Assembly (NCBI RefSeq): GCF_947179515.1
Contig: NC_067485.1
Location: 13,929,546 to 13,993,545, forward strand
Reading direction: 5' to 3'
Length of the DNA stretch: 64,000 bases
Source of the DNA: Apodemus sylvaticus
Lineage: Eukaryota; Chordata; Mammalia; Rodentia; Muridae
Under the pieces are notes generated by a model. That model was not told where the DNA came from. It worked only from the letters and a program-made list of their open reading frames with translations, and did not search any database. Of the stretch, positions 22,911-34,875 are shown piece after piece; position 1 is the stretch's first letter; each line of letters starts with the position of its first letter. Both the position numbers and the translations under genes were made by a program.

Positions 22911-24261
22911 AATTTCATTTTTACATCATGTCTCTCCTGAGTGTTTATGATGATGCGGTCATCGCTGGTAAAGAAGGGGCTCTTAGGAGGAAGATCAAGT
23001 AGCAACTTGACACTTACAGGGCCCTTCATTTCCCTTGAAGTACATCCTGGGAAGGGGAGTGAGGCCAAAGGCATGAACTTGGTGGCCTCCCGTTGCCCAG
23101 CAGCTCCAGGGAGTGTAGACACAGACACATCCCTCCTGATGCCACAGCCCCTTCCTTCACCACGATCCAGTGACAGGAAAAAGCCGCTGAAGGGATGGCT
23201 GTATGCAATTGGTGACGGGAGTTTGGGGCAGCCATCTTTGTACAAAAAGGTGGCACGTGGAACCTGCAGACAGGCGCAAGCTGCCTCTGAGAAGATCATG
23301 AGGGCTCGCCTGCTCAGCAGAATGTCCTCTTCACTGACCAAGTCTCTGATAGAACAGTTACCCAAGACCTCTCTTGTCAGCATTTGAACTCAGACCATAA
23401 TCCTTAATTCTCCTGACTCCAAACCACAGTAGTCTGGGGATGGGGCAGAAGGTGACTCTAAGGGACAGTGCTTGCCTGGCCTGGGCAAGGCCCTGGAGTT
23501 GTCAACGGCACCACAGACACAGGAGCACAACCACTGGGTGGAAATGGCTGGAACCCCAGCTGATGGAGGCTGCTGTTTGATTCTTTCTATTCCTTTCTTT
23601 AACCCATCTCAAAGCCCTCAAATGAATATACACTCATTTAGAAGAGACAGACGTTTTTTAAAAAAGGGCCAGACACTCCGCATCTTACACTGCCTAGGGG
23701 GGAATTCCTCCTGTTTTTGGACAGGAAAGAACAAAATTGCCTGGTATTGCCTAGTTAGAGTCTGAAGCCAGTTTTTTACAACCAGTTTCTAAATCTAACC
23801 ATAAAAGCTGCTGATGGAAACGCTGAAATGACTCGAACTCGTGTGGTTTCATTGACTTCGTAAGGATGCCCAGGAGACGCATCAAACCAAAGAAATGATA
23901 ATTTGTCCTAATTGAGTTCGAACCACAGATAAACATGCACCATCTGGAGTTCTGCTCTTTGGGAGTTAAGAGTCAGACAGCAGCATCCGCACTGCTTGGG
24001 TGTGAGACGTTCTTCCCTGGGACAGGAGGTACAAGAGAAAGAGGCTGCTATGGCCTTGTTGCCTTCTCTCCTAGCAACAAGAGCCCTTCATCACGAAGTT
24101 CTCCACACTCAGATGAGATCACCCCATCACTGGACACGACTTGACTATAAAACTCAGTGTCTGGAATGACCATAGAGTCTGCTTATCTTGACATGCTTAA
24201 ACAGACATGATCAATTGAGAACAATGGGCTTACTAAAATCACAGCGAAGCCAAAAGCAAAA
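22911..24261. other. Unique stretch with a long overlapping pair of open frames
   Basis: A plus frame of 148 codons (22941-23387) faces a minus frame of 165 codons (22886-23383). Both lack recognisable domains, and each is the other's shadow at best. I do not call a gene. Confidence 0.3.
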
Positions 24262-24350
24262 GCACAGGCTGGATGTGATAGTACGGCGCTCAGAATGCTG
24301 GAGTAGGAGGGTCATGAGTTCAAAGCCAGCCTGAGCATTGTGCCCGAAAG
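24262..24350 (+). mobile_element. Diverged B1-type SINE fragment
   Basis: 'caggctggatgtgatagt', 'gaatgctggagtaggaggg' and 'gagttcaaagccagcctgag' preserve the B1 order. Confidence 0.6.
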
Positions 24351-25238
24351 CAAAGAAACTGAGTTAACACATATTAAGAAAGGGGCCGATTTCCCCCCTC
24401 CAGTTACAGAATACCTTTCCTTATTGAAATGGCTTCTAAGGCAGCTAGCTGCCTCTAGTAGCGATCTCCTGTCCAGCTTATTAACAGAGCACTGATTCTG
24501 AGTAACAATATGCCCCTCCCCACAGGATATACCGTGAATGATCTAAACCAGGAGAGGAGAAATGGCTACCACGGGGCAAATTTAGCCCACTATCTGGCAT
24601 CTGCAATGGCCCAAGAGTCAAAAATTAAGGATTGCTTATAAAACACTAAGACGATACAAAAGCTATACTGCCAGGCCCTCGGGTTTTATTAGTGGGTGAT
24701 AAAGTTGGCTTGCTTTTTCTAGGGAATGAGAGGGTCCCCTGAACATGGGGGCTTCTGGCCCTGGAGGCAGAAATACCTCCAGCAAATTGACCTGTGGAGT
24801 AGAAACCAAGTTATCTGCTTTGCAAACGCAATGAGGGGTCCGGGATGGGTAGCCATTTCAGACGTTCCGACTCCACAAAGGAAAGAAACCGGAAGTGAAA
24901 AGCAAATCGCAAGCCCCCGTTTCGTGGCCACGCCTACTGCCCTTGCAGTCCTGTGGTGCAATCAGTCCCCTCAGGTGTGTCCTCCTGTAGAGTCTTGGAT
25001 CTAACAACCTTCTATCATCCCCTTCTCTGACTGATGGTGCTGTCTGGCACTGTTCATCCAAAGAACCCTGCAGCTCTCGCTGCAAGTCAGGAGATTCACT
25101 GTCAGACAATGTTTGCTGTCAGCAAAACTTCCCATGTCTGAATAGCATTGTTTAGTATCTAGATGCACTAATATCTCAAGTCATTGTTCCTTGTTCTATT
25201 ATTTTTTTTATCTTTTGGCTTGGCAATTCTTCCCTCCA

Positions 25239-25241
<3 letters not shown>
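24351..25241. other. Unique stretch with a composite ETS-IRF-type site
   Basis: No repeat or gene. At 24891-24900 lies ggaagtgaaa, preceded by acc. It matches the published GGAANNGAAA ETS-IRF composite form and also the ETS core ccggaagt. Confidence 0.35.

Positions 25242-25297
<56 letters not shown>
25242..25297. repeat. (TC)n microsatellite
   Basis: Pure TC, about 56 bp. Confidence 0.98.
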
Positions 25298-25302
<5 letters not shown>

Positions 25303-25967
25303 GAGGAACAAGATAAAAATAAGGCACCTTCACACTTAGCTAAGAAATAGCTCCAGCCAAATATTCATACTTCTCCTTAGACAAGTAATGCTTCTTTAGT
25401 TTCCAAAGGAGCGTAAGATGCAGTTCACTTCATGAAAATAATTCTCTTTTCTCCACTTTCCAAAAGCACGTTCCTCATTTCTTCCTGACCAGAAGTGTAA
25501 TTATTGATTAACGTCCTCATTTTTGTCGGTCTGCATGGCTTGTTTCCCAAACATGGCCCATCTTTGCTGAGTTCTGACAACCACATTTCGGCTCACTCTA
25601 GCTGTGAGTTCTTCTGCTTACTTTCATTATTCAATAAGTTGTTTAAAAGTACACACAATATTATGAATTTGTCTTCTCCTGTTTCAGTAAATTGCTTGCC
25701 TTCATACGCAGATGTATTTCATTTTAGTTTATCCTTTCCAAAACAAAAAAAATTCTTAGATTCATTAGACTTTCATATATAACGGAGAAAAAGAAGTTCA
25801 GAATCCCAGTGTCAATTAAACAATTAAACAACAAATGTTGCTAGGATTCAAACCACTCCCATCAATTCTCCAGTTCCAGACAGCTTGCACAAACAGAGTT
25901 CCCGATTCACATCCAGGTCAAGACAGATCTCACGTCTATCTTCCAGGACATGGTACTGAGACTGTTT
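25298..25967. other. Unique stretch
   Basis: AT-rich, no repeat recognised. Confidence 0.4.
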
Positions 25968-26328
25968 CAGTTCGTTTTCCATTGCTATAGCAAAACATTG
26001 AGACAGAGTGGTTTAGAGAGAATAGATTAGTTCCTGGATCTCGAGGCTGAGAATCTGTGGGGACCATGCCAGCCTTCTTACAGCTCCTGGGGCCAGCCTC
26101 AGGGCCAGCCTCAGGGCCAGCCTCGGGGCCAGCTGCGGCATGGAGACCACACAGAGGCTCAGCATCTGGGAAAGCTTGGCTTATCGGAGCCTGCTCTCAG
26201 CGGCTAGAATCATCCTGGTCCCTCTTAAAGACCTAATTGCCCTTTAGAGGTCACCTTCCTGTCAACACTGTTACTTGGGACCAAATTTCAGCATGAGTTT
26301 CAGAGGAGAACGTTTTCAGCCCACAGCA
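25968..26328 (-). mobile_element. MaLR LTR (MLT1/MST-like), ancient
   Basis: The ends 'ttttccattgctatagcaaa' and 'ctgttacttgggaccaaatt ... gcccacagca' match the reverse of an MLT1/MST-type MaLR LTR. An internal 12-bp tandem (ggccagcctcag, about 3.8 copies) sits at 26091-26136. Confidence 0.7.
26091..26136. repeat. 12-bp minisatellite inside the MaLR LTR
   Basis: Units ggccagcctcag, ggccagcctcag, ggccagcctcgg, ggccagctgc. Confidence 0.95.
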
Positions 26329-26394
26329 GAGTCCCCACAGCCTAACTCAAGGAGCTGGAAATCCCTCAAGCCATCGCAGTTTAGTGTGTGTTGT

Positions 26395-26598
26395 TTTTAT
26401 TCGTTTACTTTTGAGATGTGGATCCTGGACTAGCCTCCACCCTCTGTGTTACAAAGTAGGACCTTGAACTCGGGATCCTCCTGCCTCTTCCTGTGTTGGA
26501 ATTTCAGTTGAGAGTAACTATGAACAGCTTACGCGGTGCTGGGCTCCCAAACCAGGGCTGAGTGCTAGGCCAGCACTCTGTTCACTGAGCTGTGAGCC
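26395..26598 (-). mobile_element. B4/RSINE1-like SINE, diverged
   Basis: A reverse B1-like half ('cttgaactcgggatcctcct') joined to a reverse tRNA-like half ('tgctaggccagcactctgtt', 'cactgagctgtgagccca'). Confidence 0.6.
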
Positions 26599-26660
26599 CA
26601 GTCCTGATCACGTGATTACACGGGGTAATCAGTCCTGATCACATGATTACACGGGGTAAT
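26599..26660. repeat. Two tandem copies of a 31-bp unit carrying inverted repeats
   Basis: Units at 26599-26629 and 26630-26660 differ at one base (atcacgtgat versus atcacatgat). Each contains tgatta...taatc inverted arms. The first holds a palindromic CACGTG E-box. Confidence 0.95.
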
Positions 26661-26758
26661 CGTATTTGGGGAGAGGAGATATTCAGCACATCTATTTATT
26701 TATTCCATAAATACTTTATGATTTTTTATTTCTGTTGTGCCAGGACACACACACTGGC

Positions 26759-26773
26759 TCTCTCTCTTTCTCT

Positions 26774-26819
<46 letters not shown>

Positions 26820-26884
26820 ATCTCTATCTCTGTGTGTGTGTGTGTGTTCTCTCTGTGTGTGTGTGTGTCTTTCTCTCTGTCTTC
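26759..26884. repeat. (TC)n(TG)n compound microsatellite
   Basis: A TC run, a TCTA stretch, TG runs and a final TC. Confidence 0.95.
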
Positions 26885-27019
26885 ATGTAGCAGTATTTAC
26901 TGACGGTCCTTCCTAACTAAGTTAATGTCCCATTTACCCCTTCCTATTTCCCCATCAGATAGAAGCCTCCAAACTAGGAGGATTCTGATGTGGAAACTTC
27001 TAGTTCTTTTGGAAAGTTA

Positions 27020-27690
27020 GTTATGCCAAATGATGTTTTGCTGGGGCACACAGGTAAACAGATGTCTTGCTAAAGCAAACAGGTGAAAGGCTGTTTAGCT
27101 GAAGTAGACACAGGTGAGAGGATGTTTGGATATAGCAGACACATGAAAGGATTCTTGAGGAAGGAATAGAAATATGACCCCACAGACAGTGGGAGATGGG
27201 TACTGAGCTTTGGTTTAGTTTGCTCTGCCTCCTTGTTCTTTGCTAAAGACACAGATGTATTGGTTCGCCTTACAGAGTGTTGTTGAGCTCAACTTGTGAT
27301 TACACCACCATTGAGAGAAACTCATCCAAGAGCTGCTCGTGAGGTTCCTGTGGCAGCCTGCCACTCCTGCAGGCCTCTCCTCAGGCCAGTTGGCGAGCAC
27401 GGCGGTTTTGTTCAGGATTGAATTACAGCTGCCTGGTGTCTGCTTGCAGAAAGGATTGGACCGTCGCTGCTGTTTCTTACCTCGTGTCTGCAACTGCTAA
27501 GTGGTGTTTGGTGTTTGCTAAGGGGCTAAACTGCTGCCCAAGAAGTCTAAGCTAACCCCCAAAGAACTATTACTGACAGGTCCACTTCTCCCACATCCTA
27601 ATAGCTTTTCTCCTCCACTCCTTCTGCTGGGTGGTGGGCTGGAGGAGAGGTTGAACTAATATTAAAAGTAGGCTGCAAAATAATGTGTGC
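27020..27690 (+). mobile_element. Old ERVL-like LTR with tandem repeats in U3-like part
   Basis: Its layout matches the LTR at 62473-63050: repeated ~30-bp units starting gatgtttt-, then 'gagagaaactcatccaagag', 'ggattggaccgtcgctgctg', 'gacaggtccacttctc', and ending 'gctgggtggtgggctggagg'. It is more diverged than the later copy. The family name is uncertain (RMER-type). Confidence 0.5.
27032..27163 (+). repeat. ~30-bp degenerate tandem repeat, about 4.5 units
   Basis: Units of 29, 29, 31 and 29 bp start at 27032, 27061, 27090 and 27121, with a partial fifth at 27150. Each follows gatgt-ttgct-aagca-acaggtgaaag. Confidence 0.85.
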
Positions 27691-28793
27691 CTACAAGATT
27701 CAGTCGTGGTTCACTACCAGTGCCCACATCTGGTTCCTGTTCATTCTTGACCTGATCATGTTTGGGAAATGAATGACAGCTTCGTCTTAAAGGTCAGAGC
27801 CTGGAGGACATGTGGACACATCCTCCCCTTCCAGTAGGCAGGAGTGATGTGGTATTGGGGCGGGGGTAGGGGGAGACATACAGATGTGGAGAGGATAGGT
27901 AGCCTTCAGGTACAGAGGTTGATGAGCTTGGGTTGAGGTACCCACAACAGTCATGGGGGAGCAGAGAGAGCGCAGGAGGAAAGACATGTAGCGTATGACA
28001 CTGGGTTAGATCCTTCTCTCTACATCAGTCACACTCCTGTCTGTCATCTTATGAGGCTGTAGGAAGCCCTGGCCAGGGGCCAGCATCCTGCTCTTAGACC
28101 ACCAGCCTCCAGGACTAGAATACATCTATCTGTGTTCGTTCTCAAAGACCCAGTCTTGGGTATTCTGCTACAGCAGCAGACCATCTATTCCATCTTCAAA
28201 CATGTCCCAAATCCCTACTAAATATCTAGCACTCAGACACCAGGAGCCACGTGGTACTAAACGGCAGCTGTGGAATGGCTGGACAGAGCAGTGTGTTTGC
28301 TTAAATGCCTGCTTTCTGCAAACCTCATTCAGTTCTTACCACTTGGTAGGTTTTTTTTTTTTAAGGACAGCAATCTTGCATAATTCCTAGGGTTCATAAT
28401 TTCCAGAAAACCTAACTAAGTGTTAGGGAGATGGAGAAACTTCTAAAAGCTGTGTGAACAAGAAAGAAGACCTAGGTCCGCCTTGTTCCGGAGAGCTCTG
28501 GCTTTTCATCATCGCCTGCATTGCCATGTCTGGCCTGGTTTATTTGGCTTTGGGGTGTACGGTCAAAGCACGCCAGCTCCTCCGTGCTTTCTTCTCTGGG
28601 CTCCGTGCCCTCTGAGAGTCACTCAGCATCTTTCTCTTCCCAACTCACACACGATCCTGACATTGAATCTGTTATGCTACCTAATTGGTAGCAGCTAGCG
28701 TTTGAAGTCATTGCTAGTGAGAACGCCTTTGCTAAAACATATATTCTCCCTGTGGGATTTTGAGAGGAAAAATAAGCAGAGGAAGGGTCACTT
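27691..28793. other. Unique stretch
   Basis: No repeat apart from a short T run near 28350. No exon recognised. Confidence 0.4.
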
Positions 28794-28838
28794 CACAGAC
28801 AGACAGACAAACAGACAGACACACACACACACACACAT
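28794..28838. repeat. (CAGA)n(CA)n microsatellite
   Basis: CAGA/CAAA units passing into CA. Confidence 0.95.
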
Positions 28839-29574
28839 CACTGACGTCAACACCAGGAGCTCTGTGGCGCTCGCTGCATCAGCACCAGCACTGGAAATCA
28901 AAGGGAGCTATTTTGGGAGCAGACTTCAGATCATTTTCTCCTTGGAGCCCTCTCAAGGCCAAAAGAGCAAATACTTTATTATGATTAGATTGAAACAATC
29001 CCAGAAATTGGTCTGTTTATACACCTTGGCAGAATTTTCGAGAGAGTGTGAGAGTAATTAAATGTTCTTGGCTGAGTGGGTGTGAGGTGTTCCATTTACG
29101 CCACCCCAGGGCTACAGGCAGATGACTGGCTGAAAGGGAACCGCACTGGAAAACACAGAACAGAGCGGGCAGGCCTGAAAGCTCACACAAGCCCTTGGGT
29201 GCCCATTTGGGATCTGATGACTCTGGTGGGTGGATCTCTGGGGTCCAGGCAGAGATCCTTGTGTTTTCTGCTCACAGTAGACATGCCTGCACACACCTTT
29301 TGGATCTCATTTCTCTCTTCTGTCTCTCCCTTCCTACTTAAAACTTTGGAAAGGTCCAGAAAGGGATCTCTGTCCGTCTTTGGTTCACTCCTCTCAGCTC
29401 CTTCCAGTCTAGGCCATGGCTGTGTTAGGGTTCTCTTGGGTCAAACACCAAGGAAGCAGCTCAAAGGAGCGGAGAGCTATTTGGGCTCACGGTCATGGAG
29501 GTTGGGCTTGGGGCTCAGCTCACTGCACTCATTGCCTTTGGGGACCACAGTGCAAAAGAAGATCTGAGTCTGAA
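28839..29574. other. Unique stretch
   Basis: The longest plus frame is 163 codons (29076-29567). I see no domain, and its composition is not distinctly coding. Confidence 0.35.
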
Positions 29575-29754
29575 CAGAGGGCTCAGCAGTTAGGACCACT
29601 TCCTGTGCTTCCAGAGAATCCCAGCTGGGTTCCCAGCAACCACATCAGGTGGCTCACGACTCAGTCCCTCCCATGTCAATACCCTCTGCTGGCACTGTGC
29701 TCATGTGCCAGACACACACACACACACTCATACAATTTTAAAATAATAAAAAAA
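29575..29754 (+). mobile_element. SINE B3/B2-type
   Basis: 'gggctcagcagttaggacca', 'gggttcccagcaaccacat', 'tggctcacgactcag', (CA)n, and an A-rich tail. Confidence 0.8.
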
Positions 29755-30058
29755 CAGAGAAACAGAATCAACCTAAATGTCTTGGATCTGGTGAACAAAT
29801 GATGAAAATGTTATATCTACATGATGAAATCAATGAAATAATATTGAGCTGTATAGAAAAATGAAATCATGAAATTTTCAGGTAAATGATGGAACTGGAA
29901 AATATTAGAATGAGTTTAATACAGACTAAGAGACAAATAAAATAAAATAAAATAATAAAAAAAGTTGTTTTTAAGTAAACCATCTTTGCAGAAGGGCATA
30001 GAGACAGAAAGTTAACCACTCATGGCAGCCAGGGGTGAGATGGGGAAGATAGATGGAA
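29755..30058 (+). mobile_element. L1 3' fragment (end of ORF2 plus 3' UTR), old
   Basis: 'cagaatcaacctaaatgtct', 'aaaatgaaatcatgaaattt' and 'gatggaactggaaaatatta' match the L1 region at the end of ORF2. After an (AATAA)n stretch, 'agagacagaaagttaaccac' matches an L1 3' UTR. Stop-ridden. Confidence 0.7.
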
Positions 30059-30100
30059 GGAAGGAAGGAAAGAAGGAAGGAAGGAGGGAGGAGAAAAGGG
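30055..30100. repeat. (GGAA)n microsatellite
   Basis: GGAA/GGAG tetramers. Confidence 0.9.
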
Positions 30101-30375
30101 GGACAGTAATAAAAAGAAATAGACTTTTTTGAGGCTACTCCCCTGGAACCTACAAGGCCTCACTCCTACAGTCTCCACCACTTTCCAATGGTCCATTAAT
30201 TGATGAATTTATCAATGGATTGATACACTGACAAGAACCAAGCCTTCCTAACCCAACACTGGAGTCCCAGTTCTAAACACTGCCACAGAGAGACCAAGCC
30301 TCCTGTAGGAAAGCAGGGGAGGGGGTGGGGATGCAGTACAGCCCCAAGCATCTGCCGGGCTCCTTCCTCACCCTT

Positions 30376-30387
30376 CCCCCCCCCCCC
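30376..30387. repeat. C12 homopolymer
   Basis: Twelve C in a row. Confidence 0.95.
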
Positions 30388-30529
30388 GAGGTCTCCCCAG
30401 GGAGATCACCTTCTTCCTTGTAGAAGATCATCCCTCCCTAGTGAGCCTTTCTACTCAGGCTGAAGACAAGGTAAAGGGAGGGAGGACAGGGAACCCTTGA
30501 GTTTTGATGCTCTATCAACACACTAGTCC

Positions 30530-31047
30530 ATGTGACCAGCTTCCTCCAGGCCCCTCTCCCTCCAGGAAAGTCCCAGAGGATCAAGAACTTTGCTGTGAGA
30601 TTATGTCGCCTAGCAATCTCCGAAGCTATACTTGTAAAGTCTCACCAACATGACCACCAAAACATGAACTGCACAAGGTGGATGCCAATGGACACGTCAA
30701 TGTGGATGAGGAAAAGACCGTGAGACCTCCACCTTATGCGAGGAACCTACAGGCAACTGAATAAAGTCGGGAGCGAGAGTCAGTCCTCCCCAGGGAGCAC
30801 TCCAACTGGCTGCCCAGTGCCAAATGGGTAGCCCTGAAAACAAACATACAAGTAAATTAGACGGACTCAACAAGTCATATCTAGGAATATATATGTGGCA
30901 TACCCAAATACATACCTATATGCAATAACAATTAATTAAAAGAGGCCATGAATTTGAAGGAGAGTGGGTCAGGGTGTATAGGAGGTGTTTGAGAGAGGAA
31001 AGGGCTATGATTAGATTAAAATCTCAAGTATAAACAAACAAACAAAC
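30530..31047 (+). mobile_element. Rodent L1 (Lx/L1Md-type) 3' UTR fragment
   Basis: In L1 3' UTR order: 'tctcaccaacatgaccacca', 'aatggacacgtcaatgtgga', 'acctacaggcaactgaataa', 'gtgccaaatgggtagccctg', 'aaagaggccatgaatttgaa' and a (CAAA)n tail. No ORF2 sequence is attached, so it is strongly 5'-truncated. The left limit is uncertain; DNA from 30120 may also belong to it. Confidence 0.85.
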
Positions 31048-31621
31048 CAGCCCAAACCTTCTCACACTTGATCCTTCCCACCAGCCCCAGAATATGCCTG
31101 CAGAGGGGGGCTGGACTCTGCCTGCTGGAGTTGGGCTGCTCAGCTGTTCCCCCAGGCCTTTCCCTCCCCTCTCAGGGGCCCCTCTGACATTGGCTTTGAA
31201 CTTCTTTGCCAAGTCACTCATTAGTCTTTAGCAAATTGCTTTGCTGACACTTTCCCGGAGGATGTCTCAAACCCAAACAGCCTATGTGTCTTTTTGTGCC
31301 TTTATTAAAGAATCTGGATCAAAGATGAGTTTAATCAGGGTAGGGTTTTTTTTTTTTTTTTGAGCTTCATTTAAAGCAAACGAGCAAATAATTTTCTGAG
31401 ACATCGCTGCTGCCATGACCCAGGAATGAGCAGGCAGGTGGCTCCCGCTGAGAAGATGGGGCCCTCCTTCCTAGAGGTTGTGTCGTCGGGAAAGCACCTT
31501 GTGGAATTTGTGAACCGAATTCTACCTCCTAGCATCCTCCTATGTCATTCTGAAGAGAGAGTGAGAGGGGTTTAACGTTCTGCTTTAGTGTCACAAGAGA
31601 AAAGGGTACCCAAGGCTGTGT

Positions 31622-31995
31622 CATGAAGGCGTGTACCCCAAAGTCCATGCACCGGACTTATCCTCAAATTCATGCTGACAGTATTTGGAGGAGGGGACTT
31701 TAGGAGGTGATGAGGATGAGGTTAAGTCCTGAGGTGAGGGCCTCTTGAGGGGATTAGTGGCTCTCTATGAAGAGAGACCTGACCTAGCCTGCCTGCTGCA
31801 CATCACCATGACATGCCCGCTGCCATGCCTGAGGCAGCAGGAGCCCCTTACCACGTGCTGAGGCAGTGCCAGGACCATGCTTTTGGATCTCCCAGAGCAT
31901 GACCTCCACAACCATGATGTAAAAGAAGCTTCTATTCATTAGAAATGATCTGTAACTAGTGAATTGTAACAACAGAAGATGGATTGGGACATAGT
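31622..31995 (+). mobile_element. MaLR LTR (MLT1/MST-like), ancient
   Basis: 'ggactttaggaggtgatgag' and 'gggcctcttgaggggattag' near the start, 'caccatgacatgcccgct' and 'ctccacaaccatgatgtaaa' later, and 'tgtaacaacagaagatgg' at the end follow MLT1 order. Confidence 0.65.
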
Positions 31996-34860
31996 TAAAT
32001 TCTCTAGGGCAGAAATGGGTGGGTTTGCTATGGGATTCCTTGGCTTATTAAAAATTATTAATTCTGCAACAGACATTTAAAAGTATCTGCTATGCAGTAA
32101 TCATGGCAATGTATTCTCTTACCTATTTCTAATGTGATAGAGCAGAAATTGCTATCACCCTTGCTATCGCCAGAAATCAACCGTCACAGTTATAAGCATG
32201 TGGATCAAGCTGTCCACATCTGTGGCACTCCACTGTCCCAATTTGGATAAGGTCACAAAAATTCGATGCCACCAGGCCTGTTGTCCTTTCTGGTATCAAT
32301 ACCTTGATTTTGTCCACTTGAACGCTCTCTTGTCCTCTTCACAGTTCATTAAGGTTGGGCTCCCCAGGCTGGTCCAGCCCAAGCCAATGCTAGCATCCCC
32401 TACCCTTGGATATGGAGACCGTTTCCTAGGCATCACCGAGCTGAGCTAAGTCCTGGAGATGCCATGTCTGTAGCCTGAATTTGCCTTCGCTTTTTAATTA
32501 TGGCCCCTTTCCTAAGGCAGTTTGAATTGTGTTTCTATAATTAGAACTAAATGAAGGGCTGGCTGGCTGGCAGGGCTGTTAGGCAAGATGGAACAACATG
32601 AGAGCGTTCTTTACTTCTCTATTTCTTTGGCAGATTTAGCAGAGATTCAAGAACCAGCTTTCCATGGTCCGAATACACTGCCGGCAGTGTGACCCTGGCA
32701 GAATTCCTCATCTGCCGCTTCATCAAAAAACCAGAAACAAAGCAACTCCTCCTTCCTCAGTTCACTATGAGGATTACATGCATAAACACGTGTGAGTGTG
32801 AAGTACACCCATGGCATACACTGAGAATATGTTAGCACATATCATAATCATTGGGATCCAGGATGCAAACCCTTACCCGAAAAACAAAGGCATCTCACCA
32901 TTTCATGATGGAGCAGTCATAGCAAGGCAAGCCCTTCAATCCCTCAATATGTGTCCCAGAGGCCAAACAGCGGGTTAACCCTTACTCTTTCCACAAAGGT
33001 GATACCACAATCTCAACCGTCAACTGGAAAATGAATAAGGCACCCGTGACCTTTGGCTATCCGGATGCAAAACTTACCAGCTCCTCTCCAAGTGATTCTT
33101 GACACATTTCCAGTCCCTTTTCACCAACTTGGCCCTCCGTTTCCATTAAAATTCATGTGGCTAGCCACTGGGGCACAGAAAATGTCGTTCCCAAAGGAAG
33201 GTACTTAAAGTAACACGGAGGAAATGGCGTCTCACTTGAAGCTGCCTAGTCGTCCCCATCCACTCCTGAAGGCTTCTGTTTCGAATGGCAGCTTTCAGCC
33301 CACATGGAGAGCTACATCAGTCTTAACTCGCTGGGCCCTGAGGAGGCTTTGGGGCACCAGATGTGTACCCTTAACAGGGATGGGGGGTCACTGGTGAGAC
33401 AAAAGTGCAGCTTTTGTAGATGTCAAGGTGCTGGACACAGCCCCGCAAAGCTCAGAGCCGTGCTGAACACAACAGAGAAACTGTAACCTAACGCTTGGGA
33501 CTGCAGTTCGTGCGTGGGTTGGCTAATTCTGTTTCTCCCACGTGCATCTGTGTATGGACGAGCATTAGGAAATGCGAGCCCGCAAAGTCCCATACTCCTC
33601 TTGCAAAGGTCTGCCGCTAGTTCACCCTAGAAATTAACTCGTGCAAAATTGACAGAGTCAGCTTTTGCGTTCTTCCCAGGAGGAAGGAGCCCACAGCTTG
33701 AGAGTTGTCCATGCATACTAAGCGGCCGGTGGAGTAGAGCAATTATCTGGAGAATCTGATTGAGGTAGACAGCTGGGGCGGAGATCCGGCTTCTTGGCCT
33801 CAGGAGCAGCGAGCTTACCATGAGCCTGAAGTGGACCTCACACCTGGGCACTTCAGAGTGTGTTTCTTCCAAGGGAGAAAAAAAAAATGTCTTTCACGTC
33901 TATAGCGTCGTGGTGTGCATGCAGAAGTTTTAATATTCTGATTATTGTGGCGAGAACCTTCTACCATCTGGGTCCTTGGCTGTGCAGTTTGCACACATTA
34001 GAGACTGCTGACTCCAGTCCAGAAAGAAGGCTGACCCAGATTCTCAGCCCAGAGCGCCCTTAGGCAGCTTCTCACATTATAGTTCATTCTGCTTAGGAAA
34101 AATATAATATATTAAAAAGTTATAGGTTCCAGAGAGTATTTCTGTCTTACTCCAGACTCTCCTCAAAATGGTCAACATCGGTACCAGCAAGCAGCTTGCG
34201 CATGTGTATGCGCATGCGCACACTGACCCATGTTCCTCCTCTCACAGGAACGACGGCATTCTTTAAAAACCGTCCCCGATTCTTTCACCGTCAACAACAT
34301 GTTATTATGGAAACTTGCCAAACCTGTACAAAAGTCTGCAGAACAGGAGAGCAAATTCCCCAGAGTCCATCTGTCAGCCTCACTAAACGTCCTTTCTTGG
34401 TCAGTCTGGTCTACTCTCACCCACTCCACCCCTCCTCCAAACTATTTTCAACGAATACCAGATTACATGGTATGCTATCTGTTAATAGTTGAGGTTATAT
34501 CTCTAAAAGATAAAGGTTTTTTTCCAAGGGTACATATCATCCTATTATCATACCTTGGGGCGGGAGGCCCCCGGGTCCTGTTTGTCACTACTTTGTAGTG
34601 CGCTCACAAAACAAACTTGCCCCTATGAGCGCCACACATGACCAGTTCCCCCACAGATCAGCATTTAGATTGCGGCCAGTATTTTTACTGCTGTTAAGCT
34701 GAATTTTGTGACATCAGTACTGACCATGTTGTCCTCACATGCTGTCGTCTGCTACGGAGAGTGTTGGCGTCTGCGCTCACATGCACAGCCCGGGTAAGGG
34801 TTCAGTTACCAAAGAAAGGTTGAGTCCTCTTACCATACTTTCAATTTTTTCAAAGATTTC
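31996..34860. other. Unique stretch, about 2.9 kb
   Basis: I recognise no transposon, microsatellite or exon. Slightly more CpG-rich near 33550-33800, but not a CpG island by eye. The longest frame is about 122 codons at 34230-34598, without a domain. Confidence 0.4.
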
Positions 34861-34875
34861 AGAAAGCTGTCAGGT

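Noticed and set aside
22886..23387. Opposed open frames of 165 and 148 codons
   Set aside because: Complementary shadows with no domain, no splice context and ordinary composition. Left as unique DNA.
33540..33830. CpG island or gene promoter
   Set aside because: Only a mild local rise in CpG. No TATA box, no clear initiator and no exon follows.
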